Shown: positions 1-11,647 of the stretch, piece by piece
How positions within the stretch are numbered: position 1 is the first letter of the stretch
Layout of the letters: every line of letters begins with the position of its first letter
Assembly: GCA_963920525.1 (NCBI GenBank)
Contig: OY986438.1
Span: forward strand, 189,850,962 to 189,914,961
DNA from: Dichetophora obliterata
Taxonomy: Eukaryota; Arthropoda; Insecta; Diptera; Sciomyzidae
Reading direction: 5' to 3'
DNA: 64,000 nucleotides
The notes under the pieces: model-generated
What the model was told of the DNA's origin: nothing
Database searches by the model: none
Seen by the model: only the letters and a program-made list of their open reading frames with translations
Translations under genes and position numbers: made by a program

Positions 1-3000
1 TCCACTCCAAAAAGTGTTCTACAACTCCTAAACTACAAGAGATAGAGCAAACGGCATTTGGACAAAGGAGTATCCCTTCTTAAGGACGAGGACCTGGTGC
101 TCATTTTAATGCATGAATCGTCCTTATCTGATATGTAGTTTTTATTTTAGAAAATAAATAAAAAAATAAAAATTGACAAAAAAGGGCACATGAAATTAAC
201 ATGAAATCTAATTTTTAAAATTATTTTAAGGATACAGTCTTGTGAACAGTAGCTTAAGGAACATTTTGATGCATAAATCGTCCTTTTATGATGTATGGTT
301 TAGAAGTTATGGCTAAAAAATCAAAAAAATCGCAAAAAACCACGTCAAAAACTATGATTCATGTAAAAAATTTTAACTAAGATTCTTGAAAAAAAATCAA
401 ATTCCAGAAAACTTTTTTCTGAATATGCAGTCTTGTGTATATATGTATTAGAAACAATTTGGTGTATAAATCGTCCTTGTAGGATGTATGGTTTGGGAGT
501 TATGACGGAAAAAGCACATGTTTTTGGCCAGCTTCCACTCCAAAAAAGTGTTCTACAACTCCTAAACTACAAGAGATAGAGCAAACGGCATTTGGACAAA
601 GGAGTATCCTTTCTTAAGGACGAGGACCTGGTGCTCATTTTAATGCATGAATCGTCCTTATCTGATATGTAGTTTTTATTTTAGAAAATAAATAAAAAAA
701 ATAAAAATTGACAAAAAAGGGCACATGAAATTAACATGAAATCTAATTTTCAAAATTATTTAAAGGATACAGTCTTGTGGGCAGTAGCTTAAGGAACATT
801 TTGATGCATAAATCGTTCTTTTATGATGTATGGTTTAGAAGTTATGGCTAAAAAATCAAAAAAATCGCAAAAAACCACGTCAAAAACTATGATTCATGTA
901 AAAAAATTTAACTAAGATTCTTGAAAAAAAAATCAAATTCCAGAAAACTTTTTTCTGAATATGCAGTCTTGTGTATATATGTATTAGAAACAATTTGGTG
1001 TATAAATCGTCCTTGTAGGATGTATGGTTTGGGAGTTATGACGGAAAAAGCACATGTTTTTGGCCAGCTTCCACTCCAAAAAGTGTTCTACAACTCCTAA
1101 ACTACAAGAGATAGAGCAAACGGCATTTGGACAAAGGAGTATCCCTTCTTAAGGACGAGGACCTGGTGCTCATTTTAATGCATGAATCGTCCTTATCTGA
1201 TATGTAGTTTTTATTTTAGAAAATAAATAAAAAAATAAAAATTGACAAAAAAGGGCACATGAAATTAACATGAAATCTAATTTTTAAAATTATTTTAAGG
1301 ATACAGTCTTGTGAACAGTAGCTTAAGGAACATTTTGATGCATAAATCGTCCTTTTATGATGTATGGTTTAGAAGTTATGGCTAAAAAATCAAAAAAATC
1401 GCAAAAAACCACGTCAAAAACTATGATTCATGTAAAAAATTTTAACTAAGATTCTTGAAAAAAAATCAAATTCCAGAAAACTTTTTTCTGAATATGCAGT
1501 CTGGTGTATATATGTATTAGAAACAATTTAATGTATAAATCGTCCTTGTAGGATGTATGGTTTGGGAGTTATGACGGAAAAAGCACATGTTTTTGGCCAG
1601 CTTCCACTCCAAAAAAGTGTTCTACAACTCCTAAACTACAAGAGATAGAGCAAACGGCATTTGGACAAAGGAGTATCCTTTCTTAAGGACGAGGACCTGG
1701 TGCTCATTTTAATGCATGAATCGTCCTTATCTGATATGTAGTTTTTATTTTAGAAAATAAATAAAAAAAATAAAAATTGACAAAAAAGGGCACATGAAAT
1801 TAACATGAAATCTAATTTTCAAAATTATTTTAAGGATACAGTCTTGTGAACAGTAGCTTAAGGAACATTTTGATGCATAAATCGTTCTTTTATGATGTAT
1901 GGTTTAGAAGTTATGGCTAAAAAATCAAAAAAATCGCAAAAAACCACGTCAAAAACTATGATTCATGTAAAAAAATTTAACTAAGATTCTTGAAAAAAAA
2001 ATCAAATTCCAGAAAACTTTTTTCTGAATATGCAGTCTTGTGTATATATGTATTAGAAACAATTTGGTGTATAAATCGTCCTTGTAGGATGTATGGTTTG
2101 GGAGTTATGACGGAAAAAGCACATGTTTTTGGCCAGCTTCCACTCCAAAAAGTGTTCTACAACTCCTAAACTACAAGAGATAGAGCAAACGGCATTTGGA
2201 CAAAGGAGTATCCCTTCTTAAGGACGAGGACCTGGTGCTCATTTTAATGCATGAATTGTCCTTATCTGATATGTAGTTTTTATTTTAGAAAATAAATAAA
2301 AAAAATAAAAATTGACAAAAAAGGGCACATGAAATTAACATGAAATCTAATTTTTAAAATTATTTTAAGGATACAGTCTTGTGAACAGTAGCTTAAGGAA
2401 CATTTTGATGCATAAATCGTCCTTTTATGATGTATGGTTTAGAAGTTATGGCTAAAAAATCAAAAAAATCGCAAAAAACCACGTCAAAAACTATGATTCA
2501 TGTAAAAAATTTTAACTAAGATTCTTGAAAAAAAATCAAATTCCAGGAAACTTTTTTCTGAATATGCAGTCTTGTGTATATATGTATTAGAAACAATTTG
2601 GTGTATAAATCGTCCTTGTAGGATGTATGGTTTGGGAGTTATGACGGAAAAAGCACATGTTTTTGGCCAGCTTCCACTCCAAAAAGTGTTCTACAACTCC
2701 TAAACTACAAGAGATAGAGCAAACGGCATTTGGACAAAGGAGTATCCCTTCTTAAGGACGAGGACCTGGTGCTCATTTTAATGCATGAATCGTCCTTATC
2801 TGATATGTAGTTTTTATTTTAGAAAATAAATAAAAAAAATAAAAATTGACAAAAAAGGGCACATGAAATTAACATGAAATCTAATTTTAAAAATTATTTT
2901 AGGGATACAGTCTTGTGAACAGTAGCTTAAGGAACATTTTGATGCATAAATCGTCCTTTTATGATGTATGGTTTAGAAGTTATGGCTAAAAAATCAAAAA

Positions 3001-5757
3001 AATCGCAAAAAACCACGTCAAAAACTATGATTCATGTAAAAAATTTTAACTAAGATTCTTGAAAAAAAATCAAATTCCAGAAAACTTTTTTCTGAATATG
3101 CAGTCTTGTGTATATATGTATTAGAAACAATTTAATGTATAAATCGTCCTTGTAGGATGTATGGTTTGGGAGTTATGACGGAAAAAGCACATGTTTTTGG
3201 CCAGCTTCCACTCCAAAAAAGTGTTCTACAACTCCTAAACTACAAGAGATAGAGCAAACGGCATTTGGACAAAGGAGTATCCTTTCTTAAGGACGAGGAC
3301 CTGGTGCTCATTTTAATGCATGAATCGTCCTTATTTGATATGTAGTTTTTATTTTAGAAAATAAATAAAAAAAATAAAAATTGACAAAAAAGGGCACATG
3401 AAATTAACATGAAATCTAATTTTCAAAATTATTTTAAGGATACAGTCTTGTGGACAGTAGCTTAAGGAACATTTTGATGCATAAATCGTTCTTTTATGAT
3501 GTATGGTTTAGAAGTTATGGCTAAAAAATCAAAAAAATCGCAAAAAACCACGTCAAAAACTATGATTCATGTAAAAAAATTTAACTAAGATTCTTGAAAA
3601 AAAAATCAAATTCCAGAAAACTTTTTTCTGAATATGCAGTCTTGTGTATATATGTATTAGAAACAATTTGGTGTATAAATCGTCCTTGTAGGATGTATGG
3701 TTTGGGAGTTATGACGGAAAAAGCACATGTTTTTGGCCAGCTTCCACTCCAAAAAATGTTCTACAACTCCTAAACTACAAGAGATAGAGCAAACGGCATT
3801 TGGACAAAGGAGTATCCCTTCTTAAGGACGAGGACCTGGTGCTCATTTTAATGCATGAATCGTCCTTATCTGATATGTAGTTTTTATTTTAGAAAATAAA
3901 TAAAAAAAATAAAAATTGACAAAAAAGGGCACATGAAATTAACATGAAATCTAATTTTTAAAATTATTTTAAGGATACAGTCTTGTGAACAGTAGCTTAA
4001 GGAACATTTTGATGCATAAATCGTCCTTTTATGATGTATGGTTTAGAAGTTATGGCTAAAAAATCAAAAAAATCGCAAAAAACCACGTCAAAAACTATGG
4101 TTCATGTAAAAAATTTTAACTAAGATTCTTGAAAAAAAATCAAATTCCAGGAAACTTTTTTCTGAATATGCAGTCTTGTGTATATATGTATTAGAAACAA
4201 TTTGGTGTATAAATCGTCCTTGTAGGATGTATGGTTTGGGAGTTATGACGGAAAAAGCACATGTTTTTGGCCAGCTTCCACTCCAAAAAGTGTTCTACAA
4301 CTCCTAAACTACAAGAGATAGAGCAAACGGCATTTGGACAAAGGAGTATCCCTTCTTAAGGACGAGGACCTGGTGCTCATTTTAATGCATGAATCGTCCT
4401 TATCTGATATGTAGTTTTTATTTTAGAAAATAAATAAAAAAAATAAAAATTGACAAAAAAGGGCACATGAAATTAACATGAAATCTAATTTTTAAAATTA
4501 TTTTAAGGATACAGTCTTGTGAACAGTAGCTTAAGGAACATTTTGATGCATAAATCGTCCTTTTATGATGTATGGTTTAGAAGTTATGGCTAAAAAATCA
4601 AAAAAATCGCAAAAAACCACGTCAAAAACTATGATTCATGTAAAAAATTTTAACTAAGATTCTTGAAAAAAAATCAAATTCCAGAAAACTTTTTTCTGAA
4701 TATGCAGTCTTGTGTATATATGTATGAGAAACAATTTGGTGTATAAATCGTCCTTGTAGGATGTATGGTTTGGGAGTTATGACGGAAAAAGCACATGTTT
4801 TGGCTCCAAAAAGTGTTCTACAACTCCTAAACTACAAGAGATAGAGCAAACGGCATTTGGACAAAGGAGTATCCTTTCTTAAGGACGAGGACCTGGTGCT
4901 CATTTTAATGCATGAATCGTCCTTATCTGATATGTAGTTTTTATTTTAGAAAATAAATAAAAAAAATAAAAATTGACAAAAAAGGGCACATGAAATTAAC
5001 ATGAAATCTAATTTTTAAAATTATTTTAAGGATACAGTCTTGTGAACAGTAGCTTAAGGAACATTTTGATGCATAAATCGTCCTTTTATGATGTATGGTT
5101 TAGAAGTTATGGCTAAAAAATCAAAAAAATCGCAAAAAACATCGTCAAAAACTATGATATGTAAAAAATTTTAACTAAGATTCTTGAAAAAAAATCAAAT
5201 TCCAGAAAACTTTTTTCTGAATATGCAGTCTTGTGTATATATGTATTAGAAACAATTTGGTGTATAAATCGTCCTTGTAAGATGTATGGTTTGGGAGTTA
5301 TGACGGAAAAAGCACATGTTTTTGGCCAGCTACCACTCCAAAAAGTGTTCTACAACTCCTAAACTACAAGAGATAGAGCAAAATGCATTTGGACAAAGGA
5401 GAATCCCTTCTTAAGGACGAGGACCTGGTGCTCATTTTAATGCATGTAAAAAATTTTAACAAGATTCTTGAAAAAAAATCAAATTCCAGAAAACTTTTTT
5501 CTGAATATGCAGTCTTGTGTATATATGTATTAGAAACAATTTGGTGTATAAATCGTCCTTGTAGGATGTATGGTTTGGGAGTTATGACGGAAAAAGCACA
5601 TGTTTTTGGCCAGCTTCCACTCCAAAAACTGTTCTACAACTCCTAAACTACAAGAGATAGAGCAAACGGCGTTTGGACAAAGGAGTATCCCTTCTTAAGG
5701 ACGAGGACCTGGTGCTCATTTTAATGCATGAATCGTCCTTATCTGATATGCAGTTTT
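1..5757. repeat. Satellite array, ~534-bp unit (trimer of ~178-bp submonomers)
   Basis: About 10.7 head-to-tail copies, open at the left edge of the window. The landmark ATCGTCCTT after GCATGA recurs near 117, 651, 1186, 1720, 2255, 2789, 3324, 3859, 4393, 4916 and 5732, a period of 534-535 bp. Inside each unit the same landmark occurs three times (first unit: 117, 277, 470), each next to a GATGTATGGTTT-like block, so the unit is a trimer of diverged ~160-193-bp submonomers. Units fall into types: TATCCCTTCTT with TTTTTAAAA versus TATCCTTTCTT with TTTTCAAAA and ATCGTTC, in the order A B A B A A B A A then a mixed unit. The right edge is decayed: 11 bp are missing near 4800 and about 252 bp near 5444. 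No coding potential is credible. Confidence 0.95.
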
Positions 5758-5806
5758 ATTATTATTAAATTAATTATTATTAAATTATTATTATTAAATT
5801 AAATTC
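5755..5806. repeat. TTA/TTAAA low-complexity tract at the satellite edge
   Basis: Directly abutting the last satellite unit is a short run of TTATTA and TTAAAT words. It marks the exact end of the array. Confidence 0.85.
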
Positions 5807-5902
5807 ATTGATCAACCTTACAGAACTGTGAAAATTGGCATTTATCGCAACAATTAAATCCATTGATCAACCATACGGAACTATGAAACTTGCCATTTAA
5901 TT
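5806..5902. repeat. Two-copy direct repeat, period 55 bp
   Basis: Two imperfect ~40-bp copies begin with CATTGATCAACC (5806 and 5861) and continue into AACTGTGAAA/AACTATGAAA and a TGGCATTTA/TGCCATTTA block. No function is evident. Confidence 0.7.
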
Positions 5903-6066
5903 CTCCCGATGATGCAAAAGTATCGTATTCTTCAAACTTTTAAAAAAATGGCAATAATCATATACGAGGTTAATACGTCTGCATTTACATATAACTGACC
6001 TCTAAACATAGTAATAAAATACAGAAATGTTCACTTTTTACATTGAACAAAAACATAAAAATATGT

Positions 6067-6315
6067 AAACTCGTTGGTTGTCATTGTTTTGGTTTTTCTG
6101 TCGGTGGATGGCTGATAGTCTGGAAAGAAGTTGGAACGCTGGATGAAGCAATCTCTTGGTATAATTTATACTCGTTGCACCGATGTCGCACTGTGCACAT
6201 ACACACACATATGGTCTTCTTTAGTGTGTGCAGTTCTTGTTGCTTTCTTGCAAGCTGATGTGTTGAGCATAAATTACCTTAAAATTTATGCTTCGAAATT
6301 TATTTTAGTTTACTT
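6067..6315. repeat. Dispersed repeat, long copy
   Basis: The first 111 bases (6067-6177) recur with near-perfect identity at 7650-7760, and 6270-6315 recurs at 7761-7806. The 92 bases 6178-6269, which include an ACACACAC stretch, are absent from the other copy. Short ORFs across it have no recognisable product. Confidence 0.85.
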
Positions 6316-7649
6316 GTGCTTTAATAATGCTTTAAAACCCAAAAAAAGGTCATCAAAATTTACCCAATAAAAGCATGTACAGAAGACAATAGTCACATTT
6401 TGTATTAAATAAATACCTTAAACTTCATAAAATAAACTAATAACTTGTAAATATTTAATAAAAAAAAAAATATCATCGTTTCAATATATGCTATTATACA
6501 ATTATATAAATTATACTCACATGAAATTTTACTCAAAAGTAATATATATGAAATAATTCATATATATTATGAATGTTTAAAACTGTTATATATATTATGT
6601 TTAAAACTGTTTATTTTTAAAATGTTTAAAATGCTTAAAACCAACCAATTAAGAAATGCATGATAAAAATGCTCACAACAAATTTCGTCACAATATTACA
6701 TTTGTACACAATTATTCTAATAAATGTTAAAAATTTTATCATTGCATTTTAATTACGTGATAAACAAAGAATAAAAAAATATATAAAAAATAAAATGTTC
6801 TAAATGAAATTGTTTTACTCGGATTAGTTATATACATTTCAACATAAAATCTATCTGAAATAAATATCTTAATATAACGAAATGGAATTCTTAAATATTT
6901 TCCAATTGAATCAAAATATACTTTTGATTATGCTTGCAGGGTTTTCTGATTGGGCAGATAGGTATATTTTTGTTGGTGGTTTAAGATAACCTAATAAGAA
7001 TAGTAATAAAATTATAAGTATATGTGTATATAATAATAAATATAATATTAATATATATCTATACTATTCTATACTATATATATATATATATATATACATG
7101 CATCTACGATCAATGGTTTTGTCGTAAAATTCACATTTTAATAAAAAATAAAATCATTTTCTTAAATAAATTTCTTAAAATAAAATCATGACTGCTTGTA
7201 ACTTTGGTATCTTTTAATAAAATACCTACATAAAAACCATTTCAACAACATTAAAGCAAATGGGTAACAAGCAATTTTCTTCTCTTCATGAAAAAAAAAA
7301 ACATATTTGCAACTCCTTATTAAAGAATAATTATTTCTTTAGCCGAATCTGAATTCCGTCTTTTTATTCGGCTAATGAAAAAATTATTATTTGCAGATGC
7401 AACCAAAATCTAGCTAGAATAAAATCGCAACAACAATGTCCAGCTAGAAACAACATCAATTCGTCAAACACAAGAAGATCCCAAAAATTAACACAAAAAA
7501 ATAAGCTGTAAAAGTTGTGGCAAATAGAAGTTACATTTTCATTCACATACATACTTATAATATTGTTTTCTTCTCCTTTCGTTACTTGTCGTATTCATTT
7601 TCATGTTTACTTCTTCTTACTCACAGCAATGCGTCAATAACGAGTACAA
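6316..7649. other. AT-rich stretch without a recognisable gene
   Basis: Very AT-rich DNA, with a perfect TA microsatellite at about 7074-7097 and an 8-bp inverted repeat, AGCCGAAT/ATTCGGCT, at 7341-7348 and 7366-7373. I see no conserved coding sequence on either strand. Confidence 0.6.
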
Positions 7650-7806
7650 AAACTCGTTGGTTGTCATTGTTTTGGTTTTTCTGTCGGTGGATGGCTGATA
7701 GTCTGGAAAGAAGTTGGAACGCTGGATGAAGCAATCTCTTGGTATAATTTATACTCGTTGTAAATTACCTTAAAATTTATGCTTCGAAATTTATTTTAGT
7801 TTACTT
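7650..7806. repeat. Dispersed repeat, short copy lacking 92 bp
   Basis: Direct copy of 6067-6315 at an offset of 1583 bases, precisely missing the block corresponding to 6178-6269. The join is CTCGTTG followed at once by TAAATTACC. Confidence 0.85.
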
Positions 7807-8243
7807 CGAAATTTATTTTAATAGTGTTCCCATTGTCATCTCATGCTACAATTTTGAGAGAACTTAGATAAACTATCATTAATTAATATATTTTTTTTCT
7901 AAAATTTAACGTTAAAAAAATAACGTTAATATTTTAGAAATTTTGCAGTTTTATTAAAAAAATAAGCCTTTTGAAAATATCTGTATTATGAATCTAAAAT
8001 CGTTGCTCTATCTCAAACTTAACCGAAGTTATGATCAAATGAGAAACAGTCCTCAAGAAAAAACCTGACTTTTTTAAATTTTTGAGTACCCGTAACTCAG
8101 TAACCACTCGAAAAGAATAAAAATTACAAATTGATTTTCTAAATTGTAGCCAACACTACGTGTTTACAAAGTTTAAACCAAATCGGAGAGGGTCAGGTTG
8201 AGAATTTAATTTTTTTTGTCGAAAAGCAATGGAATCACTCTGA
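7807..8243. other. Non-coding stretch, nothing recognised
   Basis: AT-rich sequence containing a CCCGTAACTCAGTAACC phrase and homopolymer runs. No ORF, RNA gene or clear repeat boundary could be supported. Confidence 0.5.
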
Positions 8244-8402
8244 ATAAAAAAATTCTGATTAATCAGAAAAATGATTAATCAGGAAGCTGATTAATCGCTT
8301 AATAAGCATTCTGATCAATCAGAAAACTGATTAATCGATTAATCAATTAATCTAAAATCTGATTACTCAGAAAATTAATTACTCGATTAATCGCACAGCC
8401 CT
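8244..8402. repeat. Palindrome-dense CTGATTAATCAG repeat tract
   Basis: About ten degenerate copies of the 12-bp palindrome CTGATTAATCAG or its ATTAATCGATTAAT variant lie end to end. The tract finishes at ATTAATCGCACAGCCCTAA, whose reverse complement (AGGGCTGTGCGATTAAT) looks like a hAT-type terminus. A matching left terminus was not found, so element identity is only a suggestion. Confidence 0.6.
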
Positions 8403-8497
8403 AATTTTTTCTACTGCCTTGCCAACTGACTTACCAACTGTCTGGACTCTTATTCACAAACACAAAGTTTGACAACTTATACGTTTTCACTGTCTTA

Positions 8498-8914
8498 TGG
8501 TCCAGTTAGCCTCGCATGGCATAGCAGTGCATGGCCTTAACAAGCGTCACATCGAAATCTGTTTAATAGGATTTGTGTGTATCTGATTATGCACAACATG
8601 GCAACGCATGGCAATGCTCAGATAAAAACAGAAATGCATCTCTGACTACATAGATAAACATGGAAGATCTATTTCATTTTGATATCTGTGTATTCTTCTA
8701 TGTATTTGACGTTTTGGCAAAACAGATGTGAAGTTGTAAAATTGTTTGATCAAGTGCGGTTAATTTATTAAAATAAAATCGTTGTATTCTTCTTTTTTAT
8801 TGTTTTATTTTGACCATGTGACTATGCTTTGCATAATCACCATTTATTTAGCTGTGTGCTAGCTGCTTATCTGCGTTGCATGCGCTGCTGTGCCATGCGA
8901 GGCTAACTGGACCA
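8498..8914. mobile_element. PIF/Harbinger-like MITE with TTA target duplication
   Basis: The ends form terminal inverted repeats of at least 36 bp: TGGTCCAGTTAGCCTCGC at the left, and its reverse complement with about three mismatches at the right. TTA flanks both sides (8495-8497 and 8915-8917) as a 3-bp TSD. The interior is AT-rich and has no transposase, so this is a 417-bp non-autonomous element. Its terminus, TGGTCCAxTTA, is shared with the element at 24666-25241. Confidence 0.85.
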
Positions 8915-9229
8915 TTAACATTACTACCGCATGTAATCCCTGTGTTAGCCAGAAGATTAAAGTGTAGTTTCTTGATTTTACTGTGTTTTGATAAGAGTAT
9001 ACGAGTTATTTCTTTGTCTAAGGAAGCGGGTTTAAGTCTGTCTATGTTAATTGTTATGTTAGTGTTGTTTTTACAAATTGTGAAATATTGTATGGATCTT
9101 AAATCGATTTGCGAATTGTGTCATTACGGACGAACACAAAGTTACAAGTCCTTAGTGCTTGAGGTATATACTGTTTAAACTTGGTGTTGTGATGTAATAT
9201 ATTTTAATAATTTCTTTCGGCAACTTCCT

Positions 9230-9755
9230 TTAGTTTGGACAAGGTGTCTGACGAATTAAAAACCTGACTATTTTGTATCACCAGTTGTTGTGGTAATCAG
9301 AGTGTTTGACCAAAGACCATTTCTGCTGGTGAGCCCTTAGTGCCTTCTTTGACTGTAGATCTGAGCCCTAAAAGAATTAGTGGTAGCTCTGTGTACCAGT
9401 TTGTTTGGTTATTGCTCGCTATTATAGAAGTGATGAAAACGTTCTACAATACCGTTACTTTGTGGATGATAAGCAGTAGTTGTTATGTGTTTGCTTTCTA
9501 GACTTTTTACTAAATTTCTGAATACTGTCGATGCAAGTTGAGATCCTCGATCGAAAGTAATTTCCAGAGGAACTCCAAAACATGATACATATTCTCTTTG
9601 AAGTGTGTCTACGCTAGTATTCGTGTTGGTTTCCTTTATTGGATACGCCTTGGGCTAACGCGTGTTTCAGTCGTTTAAGGTAAGTAGATATATATAATTT
9701 TTTGATACCGGTAATGGACCAACTAGATCAACATGGACATGCTTCAAAAGGCAAA
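9230..9755 (-). pseudogene. Ty3/gypsy-type retrotransposon integrase fragment (decayed)
   Basis: Read on the minus strand, separate short frames encode the landmarks of a retroviral-type integrase core in the right order: HVDLVGPLP (about 9743-9713), FDRGSQ, TTTAYHPQSNGIVERFH, then WYTELPLILLGLRST and SPAEMVFGQTL (ending near 9298). These correspond to the D, D-x-G and E parts of the catalytic DDE triad and the conserved region after it. Stops and frameshifts separate the blocks (for instance directly after the first block and within the ERFH region), so it cannot make a working enzyme. No LTRs, protease or reverse transcriptase were recognised nearby. In live elements this enzyme integrates the cDNA copy into chromosomal DNA. 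Confidence 0.85.
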
Positions 9756-9988
9756 CAATTACATTAAAAACAAACAAAATATAAAGCTATGAAAATAAAA
9801 CGTTACTAAAATTAAAATTTATTTTATATAAATTATATATATAGCTTTAGAGTATATTACAAGGTACATTTTTAAGTTATTTAAATTGAAAGTACGTCGA
9901 TTGTCTGGCAAAATGTTTGTAAACAGAAAAATTTCTTTCCCCCTTTGTACATAAAACTTTACCACCTAAAATTTAAGCAATAGACCAT

Positions 9989-11217
9989 GTTAATGTTAAT
10001 GTTATGTGGTGGAGATGCGTACTGCGACCTTAATTAGATCTATTGTACCTCCTTCTCAAAGCTCCGCTGGGTTTGCGGATTACAGAATTCCATCCAGCCC
10101 TATTTCTCTAATGAATTTGAGAAAATTCTTAGGTTCAAGGGATGAAACCTGCTCTAGACTCAGCTCATAGTTCCCCAGTGTTAGCTTACGTCTGCGAGCC
10201 ACGGCGTCGCAGTTTGTGAGTAGGTGTATTGGAGTCTCCTCTGCTTCTTCACAGAAACGGCAGTTACTATCGGTTCCTATGCCCAATTTCATCAGGTGGT
10301 ATTTGAGTTTACAGTGTCCTGTAAGGAACCCCATTAGAAACATTAGATTCGGTTTGCCTAAGCTTATGCACAATTTTGCTCTCCGAGTGTTAAAATCTTT
10401 GAGGAGCAAGTTGGATTGTCTTAGCTTTGGGAGGCTTTTCCAGAGGTTTGAACGCTTATGCTTCTCCTCCCTTCTTAGTTCTTCTTTTATAGAATGTGTG
10501 CCCAATCCGCAGAATGGTTCTGGTCCTATAAATTTTGTGGCTGCACCCTGTCGCGCTAGACCTTCGGCTTCTTCGTTACCCTGTATACCTTTGTGTCCTG
10601 GGACCCAAAGTATAGTAACAGTGTTATTCTTGCCTAGTTCGTTGAGTTTTGTTAGGCATTCCCATGTTATTTTCGATGATATCTCACAGGAGACTAATGC
10701 TTTGATTGCTGCTTGGCTGTCTGACATTACAACTATATCCTGACCTTTGTATTTCCGGTCCAGATTGAATTGTGCACACAGCTGTATTGCTAGGATTTCT
10801 GCTTGGAAGATACTGGGTGTTGTCCCCATAGGTTCAGAGTGCTTGGTTCTTGGCCCGTACACACTTGCGCCTATACCTTCCAATGTCTTGGACCCGTTTG
10901 TATACCATGCTATACTATGTGGTTTCTTGACTTGCGATATCATCTCGCTGTCCCACTCTTTCTTGGTACTTAGCTTAATTCCGAAGTGTTTTTCGAAGTT
11001 ATACCCTTTTACTATATCGTCTCTTGGTAGATCGATGTAGGCAGTGTGCTTTGCAATATCCTCCTTCTCTCTACTGCTGATAGTTTTACCTAAACCTGTC
11101 CCCTCTTTTGCAATGCACAACAGAGTTCGCTTGGCTACTCCCTCTATGACAAGGTGTAAGGGTGTTAGGTCCAGAATTAATTCTAGTGCTGCTGTAGGGC
11201 ATGTTCTCATGGCCCCC
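9989..11217 (-). mobile_element. 5'-truncated non-LTR retrotransposon (R1/LOA/I-like) with 12-bp TSD
   Basis: The insertion is bounded by a perfect 12-bp direct repeat, GCAATAGACCAT, at 9977-9988 and 11218-11229. Reading on the minus strand, the element starts abruptly inside the reverse-transcriptase C-terminal region (5' truncation at 11217). It runs through RNase H and a zinc knuckle to a stop at 10080 and ends in a short ATTAAC-type tandem tail (about 9989-10005) instead of poly(A). A 5' truncation, a TSD and a simple-repeat tail are the expected outcome of target-primed reverse transcription. Confidence 0.93.
10080..11210 (-). pseudogene. LINE ORF2 C-terminus: RNase H domain plus zinc knuckle
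   Basis: A 376-codon open frame. Residues 1-34 (MRTCPTAALELILDLTPLHL) match the conserved segment between reverse transcriptase and RNase H in R1/LOA/I-group LINEs. Residues about 100-220 are RNase H: YTNGSK, AE at 137-138, SDSQAA with D164, and GHKGIQGNEEAE. Residues about 320-340 carry a C-x2-C-x8-H-x4-C knuckle (CRFCEEAEETPIHLLTNC). The ATG is incidental: the frame continues a few codons upstream into the truncation point at 11217. The first RNase H aspartate is replaced by asparagine (N105), so the domain is probably inactive. The endonuclease and polymerase domains are missing. The antisense 175-codon frame at 10216-10743 is a shadow. Confidence 0.9.
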
Positions 11218-11647
11218 GCAATAGACCATACAAACAGTGTTAATAAAAACTAGCATATCCTGAGTTTTTATTTGACACATGTTTCATCTTTCTACATACC
11301 TCGTCAGTTTCACGATGCGCAGAACTTTTTACTCATCGAGGTCTATAAACAAAGCTACTCCCTTTTCGAGAAGTAATGTTTTGACTAAAGTTAATCTATT
11401 GTTAAAGGAATATATTAAAAAATTTGCATTTTAACATTTTTCGTATGAAAAAATAGCAAAAAAAAAATTATTTAAAAATTATTGTAAAATGACAAAAAAA
11501 GCCGAAAAATGCTGTAAATAATAAAAATGTCCAAAAATGACAATAAAATAATTTTAACATAGCTAAAAATTACAAAAAAATGCCCTAAATCTCGTTAAAA
11601 TTACATGAAAACTAAAACCGATAAAAAAAAACGATGAAAAAAACTTA

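Noticed and set aside
5383..5646. 87-codon frame in the last satellite units
   Set aside because: It exists only because an internal deletion joins two satellite segments; the translation has no domain and the other units lack the frame.
1..5757. Regular spacing reminiscent of a CRISPR array
   Set aside because: Units are ~534 bp of continuous repeat with no unique spacers and no cas genes; the context is eukaryotic.
8876..9178. 100-codon frame
   Set aside because: It begins inside the right TIR of a MITE and runs into anonymous AT-rich DNA.
9230..9755. Intact retrotransposon or endogenous virus
   Set aside because: Only integrase fragments in broken frames are present; no LTRs, gag, protease, reverse transcriptase or envelope region was found.
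10216..11253. Plus-strand frames of 175, 97 and 69 codons
   Set aside because: They are antisense to the RNase H-bearing LINE frame, whose domain content and TSD-bounded insertion fix the minus strand as coding.
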